A stretch of 64,000 bases of DNA from Pedobacter steynii (lineage in GTDB: Bacteria; Bacteroidota; Bacteroidia; Sphingobacteriales; Sphingobacteriaceae): assembly GCF_001721645.1 (NCBI RefSeq), contig NZ_CP017141.1:3844001-3908000 (forward strand). The letters are read 5' to 3'. Position 1 is the first letter of the stretch; each line of letters begins with the position of its first letter. The position numbers and the translations under genes are program-made. Shown here piece by piece: positions 1 to 7,798 of this stretch. The notes under the pieces are model-generated. The model did no database searches and was not told the DNA's origin. It saw only the letters and a program-made list of their open reading frames with translations.

Positions 1-850
1 GCTCTTTACTTTCCCCTAAGCGGGTAACCGTTCTGTTCTGTAAAACGCTGAGTAACTTGGCTTGCAGGGGTTGGGATAAATTGCCGATCTCATCCAGAAA
101 TATGGTTCCTCCGTCAGCAAGTTCAAATCGTCCCGGTTTATCATCTTTGGCATCGGTAAAAGCTCCTTTTGCATAGCCGAAAAGTTCACTTTCAAAAAGG
201 TTTTCATTCAGAGATCCCAGATCTACATGCATAAAGATGTGGTTCTTTCTAAGGGAATGTTTATGCAGTTCGTAGGCGAAAACCTGTTTACCGGTTCCAT
301 TTTCGCCTAGTATTAATACATTGGCATCCGTTGGGGCTACTTTAATCAGGGTGTTTTGCAAGTGCCTGATAGGTTCTGAATTTCCCACAATGTGTTCAAA
401 TTGCCTGGCCTGGTCTTTTTGCAGGGAGGAATGAATTTTTTCCAATTTCTTTACCTTTTTGTTGGACTGCCTTAAACGGGATGCAGCAGATAGGGTAGCA
501 AAGAGCTTTTCATTTTCCCAGGGTTTAAGGATGAAGTCGGTGGCTCCTTTTTTTATAGCCTGAACTGCGAGTTCCACATTTCCATAGGCCGTCATCAAGA
601 TCACTACATAATCCTTATCAATAGAAAGAATGTGTTCCAGCCAGTACAGGCCTTCCCTTCCGTTACTTGCTCCTTTCTGATAGTTCATATCCAATAGGAT
701 AATGTCTATCTCATTATGACTGAGCAGTACATTGATCTCTTTTGGAGATTTGCAGGTAACGACCTGATTAAAATGTTGTTTTAAGAATAAGCGTGCACTT
801 AATAAGATGTCATCATCGTCATCGATCACTAAAACATTTGCATCTATCAT
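1..850 (-). CDS. Sigma-54-dependent NtrC-type response regulator (3' end cut by window edge)
   Basis: The reading frame starts MIDANVLVID at 850 and runs off the left edge, so the C-terminal part of the AAA+ domain and the expected Fis-type HTH are not visible. The receiver domain (about residues 1-120) has an acidic DDDDD pocket at 10-14 and the phospho-acceptor D54 in LLDMN. The sigma-54 activator domain has Walker A GENGTGKQ, a GAFTDA loop (the Bacteroidetes form of GAFTGA, which contacts sigma-54) and Walker B FLDEIGN. It should be phosphorylated by a sensor kinase, probably encoded left of the window, and activate a -24/-12 promoter. It is divergent from the ABC export cluster, which has such a promoter, so that cluster is its likely target (inference). 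Confidence 0.93.
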   Translation of the reverse strand, partial: MIDANVLVIDDDDDILLSARLFLKQHFNQVVTCKSPKEINVLLSHNEIDIILLDMNYQKGASNGREGLYWLEHILSIDKDYVVILMTAYGNVELAVQAIKKGATDFILKPWENEKLFATLSAASRLRQSNKKVKKLEKIHSSLQKDQARQFEHIVGNSEPIRHLQNTLIKVAPTDANVLILGENGTGKQVFAYELHKHSLRKNHIFMHVDLGSLNENLFESELFGYAKGAFTDAKDDKPGRFELADGGTIFLDEIGNLSQPLQAKLLSVLQNRTVTRLGESKE

Positions 851-904
851 TATTATGGATTTAAACTGTACTATCTGGTTGTATCATCCAAAAATAAGAG
901 AAAC

Positions 905-943
905 TGTTCGATGCTGTACAGCTAGTGTCCGATTATGAACGGT
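905..943. promoter_or_regulatory. Tandem dyad repeat, candidate enhancer site for the sigma-54 activator
   Basis: Two related 18-mers, TGTTCGATGCTGTACAGC (905-922) and TGTCCGATTATGAACGGT (926-943), are spaced 21 bp apart, about two helical turns. Each is an imperfect dyad of the form TGTYC-N6-GNACR. The first also holds the perfect 10-bp palindrome GCTGTACAGC at 913-922. They lie 65-100 bp upstream of the -24 element, a usual place for NtrC-family binding sites. Binding itself is inferred. Confidence 0.5.
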
Positions 944-1004
944 TTTTGATGAGGTGTTGATTTAAGTGCCTGATAATTAAATATATAATTATGTTTTTTT
1001 TGAT

Positions 1005-1020
1005 TGGCATACCCTTGGCT
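1005..1020 (+). promoter_or_regulatory. Sigma-54 (-24/-12) promoter of the ABC export cluster
   Basis: TGGCATACCCTTGGCT matches the RpoN consensus TGGCAC-N5-TTGCW with GG at 1006-1007 and GC at 1018-1019, the required 10-bp spacing. Transcription would start near 1031, about 20 nt before the adaptor start at 1050. A short inverted repeat GCTTAG-CA-CTAAGC at 1025-1038 overlaps the predicted start site. Confidence 0.75.
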
Positions 1021-1049
1021 TATGGCTTAGCACTAAGCGTAATACAAAA

Positions 1050-2294
1050 ATGGATAAGATCATAGAGAAAAAGAGATTCAATAAAAAAACAATATTGACC
1101 ATTGCCGGCGTAGTAGTTTTAGTGGCGCTTGTGGCTTATGGATATAGCTTGTCATTAAACAAAGTATATAAAGCTGATGCCGAGAAAATCACGGTCAGCA
1201 AGGTACAGTATGGTGATTTTGAAGATGTCGTATTGTTAAATGCAAGTGTAGTTCCTTTAACATCTGTAATTGTAAGCTCACCGGAAGGTGGAACAGTTGC
1301 GGAGATCTTTACAGAAAACGGTGCTTCGGTAGTTAAAGGTACCCCACTGTTGAGGATCACCAATCCGAATGCCTTATCCAATTACACCTCAAGTGAAACG
1401 AGCATCACAGAACAGATCAATCAACTGAGAAAATTGCGTTTGGATCTGGAGCAGAATCAGCGGGTAATGAGTCAGGATATGATGGTGATTGAGAACAGTC
1501 TGAGAACGGCGGCCAGAAAATATAAAATTGACAGTACCCTATATGCAAAAAATGTAATCACCAGGGAAGAATTCAATGTATCCAGTCAGGATTACGAATA
1601 TTTCCAGGGTAGAAAGACCATTTTGAAACAAGCGGTGAAACAGGAGAATCAGGGGAGGATCATGCAACTAAAGCAAATAGACATTTCCATTGGAAGGATG
1701 AATGAGAGCCTGGAGACCATCCGTCAGAATATTGAAAATATGACGATTAAAGCTCCTGTAGCTGGTCGCTTGTCTTCTTATGATCCCGTAACCGGAAAAT
1801 CATATGCCCCGAACGAGATGTTGGGAAAGATTGACGTGATGCAAGGTTATAAATTGCAGGCAGGGGTAGATGAATATTATATCAATAGAGTAAAAGAAGG
1901 CCAAAGTGCCAATGTTGAATTTAATGGAAAGACTTATAAGCTGACTGTGAGAAAAGTTATTCCAGAGGTGACTGCAGGGCAGTTTCAGGTAGAACTTGTA
2001 TTTGAAGGAAAATCACCTGACGAGTTGAGAAGAGGACTGTCGATGCAGGTGAAATTAACCCTTTCCGATAACAGTAAATCATTGCTGATCTCACAGGGAC
2101 AATTTTTCCAAAGTACCGGAGGAACCTGGGTCTTTGTCGTAAAGAATGGTAAATCCACTAAAAGAAATGTAAAGATCGGACGTAAAAACTACCTCTACTA
2201 TGAAGTGCTGGAAGGTCTTCAGAAAGGTGAGGAAGTCATTACTTCTTCTTACGATCAGTTTAATCAGTACGATATTGTAGAAATTAGCAAATAA
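1050..2294 (+). CDS. HlyD-family periplasmic adaptor (membrane fusion protein)
   Basis: This is a 414-residue membrane fusion protein with one N-terminal anchor (about residues 14-34). A biotinyl-lipoyl half follows near 75-105, then a long alpha-hairpin/coiled coil (about 115-235), then the second lipoyl half at KAPVAGRLS, and a C-terminal beta-barrel/MP domain. Adaptors of this type join an inner-membrane MacB-like ABC transporter to a TolC-like outer-membrane channel. It is the first gene after the sigma-54 promoter and the only adaptor beside six permeases, so it probably serves several transporters. No TolC homologue is visible; it may lie left of the response regulator. Confidence 0.9.
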   Translation: MDKIIEKKRFNKKTILTIAGVVVLVALVAYGYSLSLNKVYKADAEKITVSKVQYGDFEDVVLLNASVVPLTSVIVSSPEGGTVAEIFTENGASVVKGTPLLRITNPNALSNYTSSETSITEQINQLRKLRLDLEQNQRVMSQDMMVIENSLRTAARKYKIDSTLYAKNVITREEFNVSSQDYEYFQGRKTILKQAVKQENQGRIMQLKQIDISIGRMNESLETIRQNIENMTIKAPVAGRLSSYDPVTGKSYAPNEMLGKIDVMQGYKLQAGVDEYYINRVKEGQSANVEFNGKTYKLTVRKVIPEVTAGQFQVELVFEGKSPDELRRGLSMQVKLTLSDNSKSLLISQGQFFQSTGGTWVFVVKNGKSTKRNVKIGRKNYLYYEVLEGLQKGEEVITSSYDQFNQYDIVEISK

Positions 2295-2333
2295 CCTTCC
2301 CAAAAGAAAGCATAAACGGATAAAAATATAGCC

Positions 2334-3032
2334 ATGATAAAAATAGAAAACCTGGAAAAAGTTTATAAAACTGAAGAGATTGAGACCACAGCATTAAACG
2401 GAATTAACCTGCATGTTAAAGAAGGTGAATTTGTCTCTATTATGGGGCCTTCGGGCTGCGGGAAATCGACCCTTTTAAATGTAATGGGCTTACTGGACAA
2501 GCCGGAGAGTGGCAGCTATAAGTTTATTGATACAGAATTATTGAAACTAAATGATAAGGAGCGTTCCAATTTCAGAAAACGAAATATGGGATTTGTTTTC
2601 CAGAATTTCAACCTGATTGATGAGCTGACCGTTTTTGAAAATATTGAGCTTCCGCTAATCTACAATAAAGTCCCGGCTGCAGAACGTAAAAGACTGGTGA
2701 ATGAGATTATCGAAAGAATGAATATTGTGAACCGAAGCGGTCATTTTCCTCAGCAGCTTTCAGGTGGACAGCAGCAACGTGTTGCCGTTGCAAGAGCACT
2801 GGTAACTAAGCCTAAACTGGTATTAGCGGATGAGCCGACGGGAAACCTGGATAGTTCCCATGGTAATGAAGTGATGGAATTGCTTTGCGAACTGAATGAA
2901 ACAGGAACGACTATAGTGATGGTAACGCACTCTTCTCATGATGCCAGTTTTTCTAATCGCATCATCAATTTAAAAGACGGGCATGTGATCTCAGAAAAGA
3001 TCAATAAAAATCGTACAGAGGAACTCATTTAA
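2334..3032 (+). CDS. ABC transporter ATP-binding protein, LolD/MacB type
   Basis: A 232-residue nucleotide-binding subunit with canonical motifs: Walker A GPSGCGKST, Q-loop VFQNFN, signature LSGGQQQRVAVARAL, Walker B LVLADEP, D-loop GNLDSS and switch His in VTHSS. The MacB/LolD/FtsE family powers mechanotransmission through FtsX-fold permeases rather than a transport channel. It sits between the adaptor and the first permease, 10 nt before the latter, and probably energises permeases 1-4. All catalytic residues are intact, unlike the second ATPase of the cluster. Confidence 0.93.
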   Translation: MIKIENLEKVYKTEEIETTALNGINLHVKEGEFVSIMGPSGCGKSTLLNVMGLLDKPESGSYKFIDTELLKLNDKERSNFRKRNMGFVFQNFNLIDELTVFENIELPLIYNKVPAAERKRLVNEIIERMNIVNRSGHFPQQLSGGQQQRVAVARALVTKPKLVLADEPTGNLDSSHGNEVMELLCELNETGTTIVMVTHSSHDASFSNRIINLKDGHVISEKINKNRTEELI

Positions 3033-3042
3033 TAAAATTATA

Positions 3043-5394
3043 ATGTTCAGACTCAATCTAAAAATAGCGTTACGAACCCTTTGGAAAAATAAGGGTTATT
3101 CTATTTTGAATATTTTTGGACTCTCTATCGGACTGGCAGGGTTTATTATGATCCTGTTATTTGCCAATCATGAACGGAGCTACGATACCTGGAACACGGC
3201 TGCAAAAGACATTTACCGGATTTCTATCAAATGGGGTCCTGGGCAGGAAGAGTATTCTTCAAGCCCTGCTGAATTGGCTCCGGCCCTGAAAGAGGTATTA
3301 CCTGAAATTGTCGATTATGGCCGTTTTTATGTCTGGGACATGAGACAACGTCTGGTCGCCCGGGATAAAAATGAAAACTATGTGGATCATATTATGGGAG
3401 TAGATAGCTCCTGGTTTAACCTGTTCCCCTATAAATTTATTTATGGTGAGGCAAAAAAGTCCCTTTTATCAGCTGATCAGATTGTTTTAAGTCAAAAAAC
3501 AAGTGAGTTATTTTTTGGGAAAACAAATCCCGTGGGACAATCTCTATTGATCAATACCAATAAACGTTATACCGTTACCGGAGTATATGAACAGCCCAAT
3601 ACACCCGAGCATATGGAGCATGATGGTTTTGTTAAAAAATCATCGCCTGGTGACGGATGGGGTAATGGCAATTATTATACCTACCTAAAACTGAAAGAAG
3701 GAACAGATAAAGAAGCCTTTGTTAAAAAACTAAACCAGGTTTTTAAAAATCTTCCAGTGGCAAAGGAAAATGAAGGATTGAAAGATATAGAAATGTTTCT
3801 CACTTCTGTCCCGGATCTTTATCTGCACGCCAGCAGTTCACAGGACCCTACCAAAAGAGGTAATGCGAAAATTGTGACGATTTTGATTCTCTTTTCTTCC
3901 CTGTTGCTGATGATTGCCTGTATTAACTTTACGAACCTTTCTATTGCCCAATCTGTGAAGCGGGCTAAAGAAACCGGGGTCAGGAAAGTTTTAGGGGCTG
4001 GAAGAGGCAACCTGATTACTTATTTCCTAATTGAAACAGGCATTCAGTGCGTATTGGCATTGTTGTTAGCATTGACAATTGCAGAGGTAGGAATGCCGGT
4101 TCTGAACCGTTTGATGGAGGTAAATTTGTCTTTGCTAAATTATTCAAATCCAGGTCAGCTAATTACTCAGCTTTCTTTGGTGATGATTCTGGTTGTCATT
4201 CTTGCGGGCGGCTATGCTGCATTTTTTCTATCCAGTTATGAACCTGTAAGGGTATTGAAGGGAAACTTCTCCCGAGGTATGGGCAGTTTATGGATGCGCA
4301 AAACGCTTATTTCTGTTCAGTTTATTGTGGCTATTGTTTTTATGGTGGCTTTAATGATCATCCGTCAGCAGGTCGATCATATCAAAAATCAGGATGTGGG
4401 CTTCAATAAAGATCATGTTCTGGTGTTCAAAATCCGAAAAGGTGAGAGCAGAAAGAACTTTAGTCAGATCAAACAGCGTCTGCTAAAAGTACCGGGAGTC
4501 AATGCGGTAAGCCGTGTGAACTATTATCCCGGCGTAAAAGCGATGCAGGTGATAGACCGCGAGTTTAACGGCGGGAAGGTATCAAATTTAAGCACCATTA
4601 CTGTTGACTTTGATTATTTCAAAGTAATGGGGATGCCTGTTCAAAGAGGTCGGGTGTTCTCGGATACCTTTTCTACGGATAGCAATACTATCGTAGTAAA
4701 TGAATCTGCAGTTAAGAAATATGGATTACAAAAGCTGATTGGCAGCAAATGGATAGAGAATAGGGTGATTATTGGCGTGGTTAAAGATCATGTTCAGAAA
4801 GGCATGGAAACGGCCGCTGAACCTACGGCATTTGTGGTGGAAAGAAGAGGCACTAATTCTGCTGATCAGGTGATTCTGAAAATGGATAGAGCACATGCAC
4901 AGGAAAGCCTTGAGGAGGTTAAAAAAATATGGATTTCTGTTGAGCCATTCCCTTTTCAATACAGTTGGCTGGATCAAAGTTTTGCTCAGGTTTATGTACA
5001 GTATGTCAGGTTGGATAAGCTTTTCAACATCTTTACTTACATTACTTTGGCGATTGCCATATTGGGCTTATTTGCTTTGGCTTCCTTCTCTGTGCAGGAG
5101 CGTACCAAGGAAATCGGCGTCAGGAAAGTTTTGGGTGCAGAAACAACAGATATTCTGAGACTGATTAATAGGAGCTTCCTGATATTGGTGGCGGTTGCGA
5201 ATCTTGTGGCAATTCCCCTGGCCTATATTTTATCCAGTAACTGGTTATCTGGTTTTGCCTATAGGACAACGATCACCGCATGGCCATTTATTTTTGCAAG
5301 CATCATCTCTGTGGTGATTACTGTGCTCACCGTAAGTCTTCAGGCTTTTAAAACTGCAAATGCCAAGCCTGTTGATGCACTTAAATATGAATAG
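3043..5394 (+). CDS. FtsX/MacB-like ABC permease 1 (subtype A)
   Basis: A 783-residue inner-membrane permease. It begins MFRLNLKIALRTLWKNKGY and ends DALKYE, like its neighbours. Layout: one TM helix near 20-40, a large periplasmic MacB_PCD-like domain, three TM helices around 275-405 with the FtsX motif NFTNLSIAQSVKRAKETG, a TM near 425-445, a second periplasmic domain, and three C-terminal TM helices with the repeated FtsX motif RTKEIGVRKVLGAE. This two-FtsX architecture is about twice MacB length and lacks a fused ATPase. Motif choices (NFTNL, LGLFALASF, GFAYR) group it with permeases 3 and 5. The substrate is unknown; drug, peptide or lipoprotein export are possible for the family. Confidence 0.9.
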   Translation: MFRLNLKIALRTLWKNKGYSILNIFGLSIGLAGFIMILLFANHERSYDTWNTAAKDIYRISIKWGPGQEEYSSSPAELAPALKEVLPEIVDYGRFYVWDMRQRLVARDKNENYVDHIMGVDSSWFNLFPYKFIYGEAKKSLLSADQIVLSQKTSELFFGKTNPVGQSLLINTNKRYTVTGVYEQPNTPEHMEHDGFVKKSSPGDGWGNGNYYTYLKLKEGTDKEAFVKKLNQVFKNLPVAKENEGLKDIEMFLTSVPDLYLHASSSQDPTKRGNAKIVTILILFSSLLLMIACINFTNLSIAQSVKRAKETGVRKVLGAGRGNLITYFLIETGIQCVLALLLALTIAEVGMPVLNRLMEVNLSLLNYSNPGQLITQLSLVMILVVILAGGYAAFFLSSYEPVRVLKGNFSRGMGSLWMRKTLISVQFIVAIVFMVALMIIRQQVDHIKNQDVGFNKDHVLVFKIRKGESRKNFSQIKQRLLKVPGVNAVSRVNYYPGVKAMQVIDREFNGGKVSNLSTITVDFDYFKVMGMPVQRGRVFSDTFSTDSNTIVVNESAVKKYGLQKLIGSKWIENRVIIGVVKDHVQKGMETAAEPTAFVVERRGTNSADQVILKMDRAHAQESLEEVKKIWISVEPFPFQYSWLDQSFAQVYVQYVRLDKLFNIFTYITLAIAILGLFALASFSVQERTKEIGVRKVLGAETTDILRLINRSFLILVAVANLVAIPLAYILSSNWLSGFAYRTTITAWPFIFASIISVVITVLTVSLQAFKTANAKPVDALKYE

Positions 5395-5409
5395 TTAAAA
5401 ATATATAAT

Positions 5410-7785
5410 ATGTTCAGACTCAATTTGAAAATAGCATTGAGGAACCTTTGGAAGAACAAAGGTTATACTTTGATAAATGTAGGTGGATTGGCTATAGGTC
5501 TTGCCAGCTGTATGATTTTGCTGCTTTATGTGGCTTATGAATGGAGCTTTGATAAACAGTTTAGCGGCTATGACCGTACTTATGTCGTTTATAGCAATCA
5601 AAAGAACGCCGATCATATTGTCAGTTATGCCTGGACACCAGGTGTGATGGCCGAAGAGGTCCGTACCAAAATAACGGGAGTGGAAAGGACATCCAGATCT
5701 ACACATCCCCGTGAACAACTGATCAGTTATGACAACCGGAGTTTTAAGAAAAACGTAGTTTTTACGGATACTTCTTTTCTTAAGATTTTTGATTATAAGG
5801 TACTGCAGGGAAACAGAGATCGCCTGCTCAGGAATCCAAACTCTGTTGTACTAACAGAACATATGGCAAAAAGCCTGTTTGGAGAAGAAAATCCGATTAA
5901 TAAGACCGTGAAATTTGGAGGAAAAGAGGGATTGATCGTGGAAGCTGTTATTGAAGATGTACCGTTGACCAGCAGTATTCAGTTCGACTATCTCGCTTCA
6001 TGGGAGGTATTTGTTAAAGAAAATCCCTGGGCTAAAGGTGATGAGCAGGGCTGGGGAAATAATTATTGTCTTACTGTAGTCCAGTTGCAGGACAAGAGTT
6101 TTTTTGAAAAAGCGAATGCAGAAATAGAGCATATTTATACCAGGAATCAAAAAGAAAATGAGAACCTTGCCGTACTTCATCCTTTGTCTAAATGGCATTT
6201 GTATAGTCAGTTTGAGAATGGAAAGTCGGTTGGTGGCAAGATCGATACCCTTAGGATTTTCTTACTTCTGGCATTTTGCATTCTGTTGATTGCCTGTATC
6301 AATTTCATGAACCTTTCTACAGCAAGATCTGAAAAAAGGGCAAAAGAAGTGGGCGTCAGGAAGGCAATTGGTGCGGCCCGAAAATCGTTAATTGCTCAGT
6401 TTATGCTGGAGTCGTTATTGCTGGCCTTCCTGGGGATGCTGGTTGCCTTTATGTTAATGGAAATTAGCCTTTCTTACTTTAACAGCGTTTTAAACACGAA
6501 TCTGACTATCGATTATAAGGATTGGGCTTTTTGGTCTGTTCTGACAGGTTTAACCTTCCTCACAGGGCTGATCGCTGGTAGCTATCCCGCTCTTTATTTG
6601 TCGTCCTTTAATCCGGTAAGGGTGTTGAAAGGATTTAGTTTACCTGGAAGTTCCTCTTTGTCTATCCGAAAAATGCTGGTGGTTTTTCAGTTCGTGTTTG
6701 CGGCTTGTCTGATCATATGTACTGTAGTGATTTATCAGCAATTGAACTTTATTAAGAGCAAACCTGTAGGCTACAACCGTACGGGGCTGGTAGAGATTCC
6801 GATTGAAGGACGATTGCAAACAGAAGGAAGGATGAAGTTGGTTAGGGAGCGTTTGCTGAAATCCGGCGCGGTTACCAATGCCAGCATATTTAGCCGCAGT
6901 CTGAGTGAAGGTGGGAACAACAGCTCTGGCTTTAACTGGCCAGGTAAAAATCCAAAGATGAATACCCTTATTAACTTCAGGTTCACCTATCTTGATTTTT
7001 CTGCTACTTTGGGAACAAAGATGGTGATGGGCAGAGAGTTTTTGCCACAGTTTAACGATTCTTTAAACGTTATTTTAAATGAAGCAGCGGTAAAAGCCAT
7101 GGACTTGAAGAATCCTGTCGGAACGGTAATCCAATGGGGTGGTGATCCCTTAAAAGTGATTGGAGTGATGAAAGATTTTGTAATGGAAACGCCATATCAA
7201 TCGGTTACCCCAATGGTCATGATGAATAATCACAGTGCCGATGGAGAAGGTGTACTGGTATTGCGCTTAAATCCTGCCCAAAGCATCACTACTTCCATGC
7301 AACAGATAGAAGAGATCATTAAAGAGATGAACCCTGATTTTCCGCTTGATGCCAAATTTCTAAGCGATAGTTTTGAAGCCAAATTCCAAAACGAAAAGGT
7401 GCTGGGTATTCTGGCGAATTGGTTTGGTGGCTTTTCAATTTTTATTTCCTGTTTGGGCCTGTTGGGACTGAGCTTGTTTATGGCCGAACAACGTAAAAAA
7501 GAGATCAGTATCCGTAAGGTCCTTGGTGCGAGTACCTTCAATATTCTAACCCTGCTAAACAGAGATTTCATTAAACTGGTGGCTATTGCAAATCTTATCG
7601 CTTTCCCATTGGCTTATATCATCGTGAATAGATGGCTTTCTGCTTATGAATTCAGAATCGGTATTTCGATTGTCCCTTTTGTAATTGCAATTGCCTTATC
7701 CTTACTCATTGCGTTAATCACGGTAAGTGCACAATCGGTTAAGGTGGCGAAATCCAATCCCATCGATGCTTTAAAATACGAGTAA
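5410..7785 (+). CDS. FtsX/MacB-like ABC permease 2 (subtype B)
   Basis: A 791-residue duplicated FtsX-type permease, 15 nt after permease 1. The N-terminal signature MFRLNLKIALRNLWKNKGY and the C-terminal DALKYE are shared with the whole array. The internal motifs differ from permease 1: NFMNLSTARSEKRAKEVG in the first FtsX unit and FGGFSIFISCLGLLGLS in the second, which match permease 6 closely. Eight TM helices are expected, with two periplasmic MacB_PCD-like domains. The alternation of A and B types suggests that it pairs with permease 1 as a heterodimer over a homodimer of the ATPase (inference). Confidence 0.9.
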   Translation: MFRLNLKIALRNLWKNKGYTLINVGGLAIGLASCMILLLYVAYEWSFDKQFSGYDRTYVVYSNQKNADHIVSYAWTPGVMAEEVRTKITGVERTSRSTHPREQLISYDNRSFKKNVVFTDTSFLKIFDYKVLQGNRDRLLRNPNSVVLTEHMAKSLFGEENPINKTVKFGGKEGLIVEAVIEDVPLTSSIQFDYLASWEVFVKENPWAKGDEQGWGNNYCLTVVQLQDKSFFEKANAEIEHIYTRNQKENENLAVLHPLSKWHLYSQFENGKSVGGKIDTLRIFLLLAFCILLIACINFMNLSTARSEKRAKEVGVRKAIGAARKSLIAQFMLESLLLAFLGMLVAFMLMEISLSYFNSVLNTNLTIDYKDWAFWSVLTGLTFLTGLIAGSYPALYLSSFNPVRVLKGFSLPGSSSLSIRKMLVVFQFVFAACLIICTVVIYQQLNFIKSKPVGYNRTGLVEIPIEGRLQTEGRMKLVRERLLKSGAVTNASIFSRSLSEGGNNSSGFNWPGKNPKMNTLINFRFTYLDFSATLGTKMVMGREFLPQFNDSLNVILNEAAVKAMDLKNPVGTVIQWGGDPLKVIGVMKDFVMETPYQSVTPMVMMNNHSADGEGVLVLRLNPAQSITTSMQQIEEIIKEMNPDFPLDAKFLSDSFEAKFQNEKVLGILANWFGGFSIFISCLGLLGLSLFMAEQRKKEISIRKVLGASTFNILTLLNRDFIKLVAIANLIAFPLAYIIVNRWLSAYEFRIGISIVPFVIAIALSLLIALITVSAQSVKVAKSNPIDALKYE

Positions 7786-7798
7786 GAATTTAATAAAT

